NCBI GenBank assembly: GCA_903873355.1
Contig: CAIQOG010000030.1
Span: 1 to 7,966, forward strand
Origin: an uncultured Bacteroidales bacterium
GTDB taxonomy: Bacteria; Bacteroidota; Bacteroidia; Bacteroidales; Paludibacteraceae
Length of the DNA stretch: 7,966 nucleotides
Direction of reading: 5' to 3'
The notes under the pieces are model-generated. The model had not been told where the DNA came from and did no database searches. It saw only the letters and a program-made list of their open reading frames with translations. Shown in pieces: positions 1-5,691 of the stretch; position 1 is the first letter of the stretch, and every line of letters starts with the position of its first letter. The position numbers and the translations under genes were made by a program.

Positions 1-78
1 CCTGTTAATTGTATTATTAATTATAAATTTTAAAATGAAATAGTACAATTATTATAAAAAAGTGAATTGGATATTTAG

Positions 79-86
79 TATTTTTG
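79..86 (+). promoter_or_regulatory. Candidate -7 box for fic
   Basis: TATTTTTG fits the Bacteroidetes -7 consensus TAnnTTTG. It lies 45 bp before the fic ATG, which would give a leader of roughly 40 nt. No TTTG -33 element sits at the usual 19-21 bp upstream, so this is a half-supported call. The DNA around it is very AT-rich, where such a match can arise by chance. Confidence 0.4.
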
Positions 87-131
87 TGGCAGAAAAACAA
101 ATAACATTACAATCTCGAAAATAAATTTTAT

Positions 132-1451
132 ATGAACAAACCAACATTTACTATTAGTGCAAAACTTATTAATTTGATAGCTGATATTTCGGCTCAGGTT
201 GAACGGTATGCCATCCGTATGGAACAAGAAGATGGTTTTGTTTTGCGCAACAAAAACAGGATAAAAATTATTCAAGCTTCATTAGCAATTGAAGGTAATA
301 CTCTTTCCGAAAATATGATCACAGATATTTTGGAAGGTAAGCCAGTAGTTGCTCCATTGAGAAAAATTCAGGAAGTAAAAAATGCTATAAAAACTTACGA
401 TGCATTTTCAACTTTAAATCCTTATAGCATCAACGATTTGTTAAGAGCCCAGGGGTTGATGATGGAGACTTTAATTGAGGAAGCTGGAAGTTTTCGCAAG
501 GGTGGTGTCGGGGTATTTTCCGGCACGATTGCAGTTCATGTTGCACCCCCTGCAGAGAGGGTTCCTTTTCTGATGGATGACCTGTTCGAATGGTTAAAAG
601 AATCCAATGATCATCTGTTAATTAAAAGCTGTATTTTTCATTACAAATTTGAATTTATTCATCCATTCATTGATGGCAATGGTCGAATTGGAAGACTCTG
701 GCAATCGTTAATTTTAAGCAAGCTACATCCTATCTTTGAACATCTCCCGGTAGAGAGTATAATTTTTCAAAATCAACAGCAATACTACGATGCAATTAGC
801 CGAAGTACGAGGACTTCAGACAGTGCCCATTTCATTGAATTTATGCTTGAAGAAATTCTAACTACGCTTAGAAATCGACAAGGTGTGGCATTAAAAAGCG
901 AAAATAATGACACTGCAAATGACACTGTAAGCACATATTCCGAGCCACAGACGTACCAAAAACCAAATGACACTGTAATTACAAATCCATATAGTGTTGA
1001 TAATAAATTTATTAGCGACAACAATAATGACACTGTAAATGAAAATACTGATGACACTGTAAACAATATTGCCAGTGACACTGAAAACAATACTACGAAT
1101 GACACTGTATTATTCAACACAAATGACACTGTAAGTGAAATTTCAAAAACCACTGATTTAGGCGATAATGAGGAAGTTGAGAAAGATGTAGTATCAATAA
1201 TAAATAATGACACTGTATCTGACACTGTATCTGAAGTGGTTAATTTTGACGAAAAACAGTCAAATGACACTGTATCTGACACTGTAAACCATATTAAATC
1301 TAACCCAAAAATCACATTAGATGAACTTGCATTGAGGCTAAATAAATCTCGTAGAACTGTAACCCGAACAATAAAAAAACTACAGGAAGAAGGGATTATT
1401 TCACGTAATGGTTCTGACAAAACCGGCTATTGGGAAGTTAATATTTCCTGA
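132..1451 (+). CDS. Fic-family protein (probable AMP transferase) with NDTV-repeat linker and C-terminal winged helix
   Basis: A 439-residue cytoplasmic protein. Residues 177-188 carry a complete Fic motif (H177-P-F-I-D-G-N-G-R-I-G-R188), so the catalytic His and the phosphate-binding residues are all present. Fic enzymes with this motif usually transfer AMP from ATP to a hydroxyl on a target protein; the target here is unknown. S50-L-A-I-E54-G55 matches the (S/T)xxxE(G/N) inhibitory helix, placed N-terminal to the Fic core as in class II Fic proteins, so activity is probably self-restrained. Residues 118-140 would form the target-docking flap. Residues 259-385 are a low-complexity linker built on an N/S-D-T-V repeat. 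Residues about 386-439 look like a winged helix-turn-helix (TLDELALRL, then SRRTVTRTIKKLQ). The ATG at 132 is kept because it leaves the N-terminal helix complete and a -7-like box precedes it. No antitoxin gene is adjacent; the gene stands alone before a terminator. Function beyond the family level is inference. Confidence 0.93.
   Translation: MNKPTFTISAKLINLIADISAQVERYAIRMEQEDGFVLRNKNRIKIIQASLAIEGNTLSENMITDILEGKPVVAPLRKIQEVKNAIKTYDAFSTLNPYSINDLLRAQGLMMETLIEEAGSFRKGGVGVFSGTIAVHVAPPAERVPFLMDDLFEWLKESNDHLLIKSCIFHYKFEFIHPFIDGNGRIGRLWQSLILSKLHPIFEHLPVESIIFQNQQQYYDAISRSTRTSDSAHFIEFMLEEILTTLRNRQGVALKSENNDTANDTVSTYSEPQTYQKPNDTVITNPYSVDNKFISDNNNDTVNENTDDTVNNIASDTENNTTNDTVLFNTNDTVSEISKTTDLGDNEEVEKDVVSIINNDTVSDTVSEVVNFDEKQSNDTVSDTVNHIKSNPKITLDELALRLNKSRRTVTRTIKKLQEEGIISRNGSDKTGYWEVNIS
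906..1286 (+). repeat. Degenerate 12-bp in-frame repeat array (aatgacactgta; N/S-D-T-V)
   Basis: Twelve copies of the identical 8-mer TGACACTG begin at 908, 920, 968, 1028, 1052, 1076, 1100, 1124, 1208, 1220, 1265 and 1277. The spacings are 12, 48, 60, 24, 24, 24, 24, 84, 12, 45 and 12 bp, so all except 45 are multiples of 12. Asp is always GAC and Thr always ACT. The fourth codon is GTA in ten copies, GCA in the first and GAA in the sixth. The first codon is Asn (AAT) in eight, Ser in three and Asp in one. Units between the exact copies keep the four-codon register but have diverged, some only partly (SDNN, NENT, NNTT). The array therefore looks like an old tandem repeat of about 32 units, of which some are intact and the rest decayed. 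Confidence 0.92.
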
Positions 1452-1509
1452 TATTTTAACGTCAGTGACGAAAGTATTTTAAGAAATAAACACCAAAAAT
1501 AAACGTGTA

Positions 1510-1542
1510 TTTACAACTAATTTCCAAATTAGTTTATGTAAA
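1510..1542 (+). other. Hairpin-forming inverted repeat downstream of fic
   Basis: TTTACA (1510-1515) and ACTAATTT (1516-1523) pair with AAATTAGT (1526-1533) and TGTAAA (1537-1542). The spacer is two bases, with a three-base bulge (1534-1536) on the 3' side, giving 14 paired positions. The stem is almost all A/T, without the GC core or T-tract of a terminator. It could be a protein-binding inverted repeat or an mRNA 3'-end structure; which is not visible. Confidence 0.5.
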
Positions 1543-1550
1543 TAAATCAT

Positions 1551-1587
1551 TAAACAAAGACTAATAACTATAATAAACAAAGACTAA
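1551..1587. repeat. 14-bp direct repeat pair
   Basis: TAAACAAAGACTAA occurs exactly at 1551-1564 and again at 1574-1587, with a 9-bp spacer (period 23 bp). It lies between the A/T hairpin and the terminator after fic. No coding frame explains it. It may be a local duplication or a binding-site pair. Confidence 0.6.
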
Positions 1588-1608
1588 AATTGTAAGCTTT
1601 TTAGCACA

Positions 1609-1647
1609 AAAATACCCAGTCAAAATGTAATATTGACTGGGTATTTT
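1609..1647 (+). terminator. Intrinsic terminator after fic (probably bidirectional)
   Basis: A perfect 15-bp stem is formed by AAAATACCCAGTCAA (1609-1623) and its complement at 1633-1647, with a 9-nt loop. The stem has a CCCAGTC core flanked by A/T, and the plus strand ends in TATTTTAATTT. It lies 158 nt past the fic stop and is the obvious end for that transcript. On the minus strand the same stem is followed by TATTTTTG, so it could also end a leftward transcript. Confidence 0.85.
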
Positions 1648-2364
1648 AATTTAAAATCCGGAATATATTTTATTTAAAACATGATAAATCTACTATATAA
1701 ATTTACATCTTTGCGTCCTTTGTTTTAAATTTTTTACCACAGATTTTAAGTTATCTTACGGTCAAAGATAAACCTTTTTTGTACTGAAAATATATAAAAA
1801 TTAATCCTGTTTTCATATCAATTTTTGCAAATTTTCTTTGTTTGATTCACAAAAAATAGAGATCATTTTTTCGGTTTTTGATAGCGTCAATCCATCAAAA
1901 TAATTTAAATTTCATACCCTTTCTTTAAATTGAAAAATCTATTATTCGATAATATTTGCGAGCAAAATAAACAACTGCTGAATTAAATTTAAAGTTAATT
2001 ATGCGTAATGCCATGTGTCAACTCTTCAAAAATACATGACTTATTTTCTTTAAATCGGGCTAGTATTATTTGTAAACGTTGACTGTTTTTACTGAATGTA
2101 TTTCAAGAAAAAATCAATTACACCATTAATTTTATAGGGCAAAATTGTTCCTGATACGTGAATCTTAAAACCAACTATTTAATAAGAAATACAACAATAT
2201 TTATCCCTAAAAATAAATTTGTAATTCTTACAATTCGTAATCGAAACAGACAAAAAGATAGAAAGAAACTTTGTTTATGAACAAAAAATCAAAAATCAGT
2301 AAGTTTTGATAAGATTTTCGGAATTTTGCCATATAATAAGCTGGAAAACAATTATTTATAATAA
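1648..2364. other. AT-rich gene-free region
   Basis: Reading both strands, I find no open frame with recognisable protein features, no tRNA-like cloverleaf and no exact long repeat. It holds a small perfect inverted repeat, TTATCTT (1751-1757) and AAGATAA (1765-1771). The same right arm overlaps CAAAGATA (1763-1770), which on the minus strand reads TATCTTTG, a TAnnTTTG-type box without a clear -33 partner. TAAATTTG (2214-2221) is a plus-strand TAnnTTTG match, also without a -33 element. A 12-codon ATG frame at 2001 (ending TGA at 2037) is too short and featureless to call. The stretch could be an island edge, decayed DNA or an unannotated RNA locus; the sequence does not decide. Confidence 0.6.
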
Positions 2365-2395
2365 TTTGTTACTCAGAAAAATATATCTACATTTG
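2365..2395 (+). promoter_or_regulatory. Bacteroidetes-type promoter of ptb
   Basis: TTTG (2365-2368), a 19-bp spacer and TACATTTG (2388-2395) match the Bacteroidetes sigma-ABfr consensus TTTG-N19-21-TAnnTTTG at every defined position. Transcription would begin around 2401-2403, giving a leader of about 25 nt before the ATG at 2426. The promoter sits inside the longer open frame that begins with TTG at 2306, so it rules that start out. Confidence 0.85.
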
Positions 2396-2425
2396 TACAG
2401 GATAACCTTCTTTGAGTTACAACAA

Positions 2426-3337
2426 ATGGAACGAATTTCTACATTTGCAGAATTGACAGCACACCTTTCGGAGCTTAACTGCCGGAAACGTATGGCTGTA
2501 GCCAACGCGGTAGATGAGCATACACTTGATGCAGTTTTACAAGCCGTTAATTTGGGTATTATAGAGGCTTATCTGATTGGCGATGTCGCATCTATTGAGT
2601 CGCCACATTTATTCGAATCACACTCTCTTTCCCCTTTTGTACATATCATAGATGTCCCGGAAGTAAAAGAATCGGCTATTGAAGCTGTTCGAATGGTAAA
2701 ACAAGGTGAAGCTGACATTCTGATGAAAGGTCTTGTCAATACAGATGTGCTGTTACGAGCTATTCTTGACAAAGAAAAAGGGATTCTGAAACCCGGAACA
2801 GTTATGACTTACAATGCTGCAATGGAAATCCCGAACTACCACAAACTTGTATTCTTCAGTGATCCTGTTGTTATCCCCTCCCCTACTCTATTGCAACGTA
2901 TAACAATGATAAAATATGCTATCAATACAGCAAATAAGTTTGGTATAATAAAACCCAAAATTGCACTTATTCATGCCACTGAAGTAGCAAATCCAAAAAT
3001 TCAGTATATGCAAGATTATCTTGATATTATGCAAATGTGGCGTGAAGGCGAATTTGGAAATGTTATAATTGACGGACCACTGGATATTTTCCTGGCATTA
3101 GATAAAGAGCGTGGAAGTATAAAAAATGTATCAAGTCCCGTTCTGGGAGATGCAGACATACTGATTTTTCCCAATTTTGAATGCGCAAATACTTTTTATA
3201 AAGGTTTAGCGCTGTTTGCAGGGGCTCAGATGGGTGGACTACTTCAGGGAACTGATAACCCGGTAGTGCTTACTTCACGGAGCGAAACCACATTATCTAA
3301 GTTCTACAGCATTGCAATGGCTTGCGTTATGGCTTGA
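2426..3337 (+). CDS. ptb: Phosphate butyryltransferase (phosphate acyltransferase family)
   Basis: A 303-residue protein, the usual length for Ptb. The family moves an acyl group between coenzyme A and phosphate (butyryl-CoA + Pi to butyryl phosphate + CoA) in the cytoplasm, normally ahead of a butyrate kinase that makes ATP. Family stretches are visible at residues 96-114 (ADILMKGLVNTDVLLRAIL), 216-226 (DGPLDIFLALD), 242-261 (DADILIFPN, then the CANTFYKG segment) and 280-299 (VVLTSRSE, then SKFYSIAMA). The open frame reaches back to a TTG at 2306, but those 40 extra codons are not family-like and overlap the promoter, so the ATG at 2426 is the start. No kinase gene follows: the next gene is convergent lpxB, and the two reading frames overlap by 11 bp. 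Acyl-chain preference (butyryl, isobutyryl or acetyl) cannot be read from the sequence. A phosphotransacetylase-like role is the main alternative. Confidence 0.9.
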   Translation: MERISTFAELTAHLSELNCRKRMAVANAVDEHTLDAVLQAVNLGIIEAYLIGDVASIESPHLFESHSLSPFVHIIDVPEVKESAIEAVRMVKQGEADILMKGLVNTDVLLRAILDKEKGILKPGTVMTYNAAMEIPNYHKLVFFSDPVVIPSPTLLQRITMIKYAINTANKFGIIKPKIALIHATEVANPKIQYMQDYLDIMQMWREGEFGNVIIDGPLDIFLALDKERGSIKNVSSPVLGDADILIFPNFECANTFYKGLALFAGAQMGGLLQGTDNPVVLTSRSETTLSKFYSIAMACVMA

Positions 3338-4457
3338 GTGATTCTACTATCTTCTGAGCAGCACGTTTTGCAGTACCTGTTTCACCTAATGACTTTCGTA
3401 TAGTATTGTAGCCAACGAGCATAGATTCGCAATAAGCGGTGTCACTCAGAATTTTATTCAATTCTTGAGTCACGTTCTCGACAGTAAAATGCTGTGCAAC
3501 CAGTTCTAATACAACTTCTTTTTCGGCCACAAGATTTACCAATGAAATGAACGGAACTTTTATTACATATTTTCGAAGTAAAGAAGCCAGTTTCCCAAAT
3601 ATAACATGATAAACCACCACCTGAGGTGTCCCAATCAAGGCTGTTTCAAGAGTCGCTGTACCCGAATTGACTATCGATACTTTCGATTGTTGAAGCAACT
3701 CGTAGGTTTTACCAAATATTATTGGAATATCTATCCCGGCCTGTATATTCTTATAAAATGAAGTGTCAATTCCCGGCGGACCGGCTATTACTACCTGATA
3801 ATCCCTAAAAAACGAAGCAGCATCAGTCATACGCTTTAAACATGCAGAGATTTCCTGCTTACGACTTCCTGCCAAAACAGCTATAATTGGTTTTTTTGTC
3901 AGATTATTCTCAATAATGAATTCATCGTAGGTTTGATTTTGATTGGGGCGATTCTGGATTGAATCAATGGTTGGATTTCCAACATATTCTACAGGATAAT
4001 TATGACGGGCATAAAACTCAGTCTCAAAAGGGAAAATGGTAAACATTTTATCCACATACCGTTTAATATCTTTAATGCGGTACTCTTTCCATGCCCAGAT
4101 TTTAGGTGAAATATAATAATAAACAGGAGTTTTCAGATTTTCTTTTACAAATTCTGCAATTCTCAGATTAAACCCCGGATAATCAATCAGTATAACCACA
4201 TCCGGTTGAAAATTAATTATGGCTTTTTTGCAGTCATTTATATTTCTGAGAACCATTGGAGCATTTTTCAATACAGCCCAAAAACCCATAAAAGCCATGT
4301 CACGATAGTGTTTCACCAATTTTCCTCCTTCTGCCAACATAAGGTCGCCACCCAAAAAGCAGAATTCAGCATCTGAATCGACCTTTCGGAGTTCACGCAT
4401 CAAACCCGATCCATGTAAATCGCCTGATGCCTCACCGGCTATAAGGAAGTATCGCAT
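3327..4457 (-). CDS. lpxB: Lipid-A-disaccharide synthase (GT19)
   Basis: A 376-residue, full-length LpxB. It joins UDP-2,3-diacylglucosamine to 2,3-diacylglucosamine 1-phosphate to make the lipid A disaccharide at the cytoplasmic face of the inner membrane. Visible motifs in order: the N-terminal AGEASGDLHG (residues 7-16), IDYPGFN (91-97), SPKIWAW (117-123), FPFE (142-145), VGNP (159-162), the nucleotide-sugar-site LAGSR (195-199), SGTATLE (265-271) and VPFISLVNLVAE (301-312). The ATG at 4457 puts the first beta strand (RYFLIAGEASGD) directly at the N-terminus, as expected. It is the last gene of a minus-strand run, gldF-surE-small membrane protein-lpxB, 86 nt after its upstream neighbour. 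No TAnnTTTG promoter is evident in that gap, so it is probably co-transcribed. Its last 11 bases overlap the 3' end of ptb on the other strand, and no terminator separates them. Confidence 0.95.
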   Translation of the reverse strand: MRYFLIAGEASGDLHGSGLMRELRKVDSDAEFCFLGGDLMLAEGGKLVKHYRDMAFMGFWAVLKNAPMVLRNINDCKKAIINFQPDVVILIDYPGFNLRIAEFVKENLKTPVYYYISPKIWAWKEYRIKDIKRYVDKMFTIFPFETEFYARHNYPVEYVGNPTIDSIQNRPNQNQTYDEFIIENNLTKKPIIAVLAGSRKQEISACLKRMTDAASFFRDYQVVIAGPPGIDTSFYKNIQAGIDIPIIFGKTYELLQQSKVSIVNSGTATLETALIGTPQVVVYHVIFGKLASLLRKYVIKVPFISLVNLVAEKEVVLELVAQHFTVENVTQELNKILSDTAYCESMLVGYNTIRKSLGETGTAKRAAQKIVESLKP

Positions 4458-4489
4458 TTAAGTTTTAGTTTATTGGTGCCTGATTAATC

Positions 4490-4501
4490 GGTTGATTGGT
4501 T
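4490..4501. repeat. 12-bp repeat, copy 1 of 2
   Basis: GGTTGATTGGTT at 4490-4501 recurs exactly at 4838-4849, in the same orientation, flanking the small membrane-protein gene. The first copy is in the gap before lpxB. A T-rich, low-diversity sequence like this can repeat by chance. Confidence 0.45.
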
Positions 4502-4543
4502 TTGCATACTTCTACCGTGTACTGGTTGCAGTTTACTTCTAAT

Positions 4544-4852
4544 TTATAGCATAAAAAAACTTGCTATCAGATAGGGTATCACTCCTATCATCATTCCAGT
4601 GGCAATTTTGAAACTATCTGATTTGTAAAATACAAAAACAAGTACAAGATTTGGCATAATTGACAATAAAAGTAATTTACCCATTAAAACTCCCGGCCAA
4701 ATTTCTTTTATGGATTCAACAAATGACGTATGACTTGGATAAAACCTGTTTAAATATATCCACATAAACATTACCGGCAGGATTAATCCCGGAATCAGTC
4801 CATAAAGGAATTTATTGAAACGTTCCATTTTGTTATTGGTTGATTGGTTCAT
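4544..4852 (-). CDS. Small inner-membrane protein, function unknown
   Basis: A 102-residue hydrophobic protein I do not recognise by name. Three membrane-spanning stretches are plausible: about residues 15-34 (starting FLYGLIPGLILPVMF), 53-76 (PGVLMGKLLLL, then MPNLVLVFVF) and 82-101 (KIATGMMIGVIPYLIASFF). A polar loop at 36-50 includes RFYPSHTS. There is no signal-peptidase site. The ATG at 4852 gives MNQSTNNK before a second ATG at 4828 (MERFNKF); the second may be the true start, since the first eight codons partly consist of a short repeat (see 4838-4849). The gene sits between surE (50 nt upstream) and lpxB (86 nt downstream) on the same strand. The context suggests an envelope or lipid A role, but that is inference only. 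Confidence 0.75.
   Translation of the reverse strand: MNQSTNNKMERFNKFLYGLIPGLILPVMFMWIYLNRFYPSHTSFVESIKEIWPGVLMGKLLLLSIMPNLVLVFVFYKSDSFKIATGMMIGVIPYLIASFFML
4838..4849. repeat. 12-bp repeat, copy 2 of 2
   Basis: The second exact GGTTGATTGGTT. It lies inside codons 2-5 of the longer reading of the small membrane-protein gene, which favours the internal ATG at 4828 as its start. Confidence 0.45.
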
Positions 4853-4902
4853 TCGTTACATAAGAACATTATTAACCTAATAAACCTCATGAGCTTAACA
4901 AA

Positions 4903-5673
4903 TTAAATTTCCCATCCTTTTACATCTTCTATTGCTTCGTAAGCAGTCAAATCAATTTTAGTAGGTACAATAGAAATATTGTTATTCAAAATAGCCCATT
5001 CATCTGTATCCTGTGCATCCGGTTCACCGTTTTCAAAATAACCGGTCAGCCAGAAATAGTGTCGTCCCTGAGGATCGGTTCTTTTTTCGTATTCCTTAAC
5101 CCACTGACCATCAGACTGTCGTACCACCTTTACTCCGGCAATCTCACCTTTTGGCGCATTCACATTCAGGCATATACCACGACTCAAACCATTTTTCAAC
5201 GCTTCACGGGTAATTTTCAAAACATAGGGTTCGAAATTAGCAAAATCTGCATCGAGTGAGTGTGTATCTATTGAAAATCCAATCGACAAAATGCCATTCT
5301 CACAGCCTTCCAGTACGGCTCCCATTGTACCTGAATAAATCACATTTACTGCTGAATTTGAGCCATGATTAATCCCTGAAACAATAAGATCCGGCTTACG
5401 TTCAACAATCTCATTCAACGCCAATTTTACACAATCTGTTGGAGTTCCTGTACAACAATAACGTTTAAGGCCTTCCTTTTCTTCAACCTTTTTGAATCGA
5501 ATTGGATGAGTAACTGTGAGAGCATTGGACTGCGCAGATCGTGGTCCATCGGGTGCTACAACAATAACCTCACCTATTTCCATCATCAAATATGTCAACA
5601 CTTTTATTCCTTTTGACTCATAACCATCATCGTTGGTTATTAATATATAGGGCTTTTTCTAATCTGAATTCAT
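4903..5673 (-). CDS. surE: 5'-nucleotidase SurE, interrupted by an in-frame TAG at codon 5
   Basis: SurE is a metal-dependent nucleoside 5'-monophosphate phosphatase of the cytoplasm. Counting from the ATG at 5671-5673, the frame reads M-N-S-D-TAG-K-K-P-Y-I-L-I-T-N-D-D-G, so the strictly conserved NDDG metal-binding motif is at codons 14-17. Further SurE motifs follow: APDGP with a Ser-rich segment (40-49), SGINHGSN (99-106) and YSGTMGA (113-119). Length to the stop is 256 codons, normal for the family. Between the TAG (5659-5661) and the GTG at 5599-5601 there is no ATG, GTG or TTG. A conventional start would thus be that GTG (codon 25) and would delete the first beta strand and both catalytic aspartates. 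Everything after it is intact and well conserved. The likeliest readings are a recent nonsense change, a sequencing error, or initiation at a non-standard codon. The ATG lies 18 nt after gldF and the gene precedes the small membrane protein and lpxB. Confidence 0.85.
5659..5661 (-). other. In-frame amber stop inside surE
   Basis: The minus strand reads atg-aat-tca-gat-TAG-aaa-aag-ccc. One base change (to AAG, GAG or CAG) would restore a full-length SurE. All seven genes whose stops are visible here end in TGA or TAA and none in TAG. This is the only in-frame TAG noticed within a conserved gene. Confidence 0.8.
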
Positions 5674-5691
5674 AATTAAATATTATATTTT

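Noticed and set aside
75..275. 66-residue minus-strand open frame
   Set aside because: Overlaps the fic promoter and N-terminus, with no protein features; a shadow frame.
906..1286. CRISPR-like array
   Set aside because: Repeats are 12 bp, irregularly spaced, in frame within a well-defined gene and not separated by spacers of constant length; no cas genes.
785..1420. 211-residue minus-strand open frame opposite fic
   Set aside because: It lies opposite the repeat array; the in-phase 12-bp unit keeps the opposite frame open and yields a repetitive V-S-F-rich product. The plus strand has clear Fic motifs.
2001..2039. 12-codon frame in the AT-rich gap
   Set aside because: Too short, with no promoter or conserved feature; chance is sufficient.
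2306..2425. TTG start giving a 343-residue Ptb
   Set aside because: The promoter lies downstream of this codon and the added 40 residues are not family-like.
5059..5259. Plus-strand open frame inside surE; similar small frames within gldF and the TPR gene
   Set aside because: Antisense or offset shadows of genes with clear family motifs; no independent support.
5601..5601. GTG at 5601 as the natural SurE start
   Set aside because: It would remove the conserved first strand and NDDG metal site, which are encoded in frame just upstream; kept only as a fallback start.
5659..5661. Genome-wide reassignment of TAG
   Set aside because: No other in-frame TAG was noticed in the conserved genes. The absence of TAG stops among only seven genes is not enough evidence.
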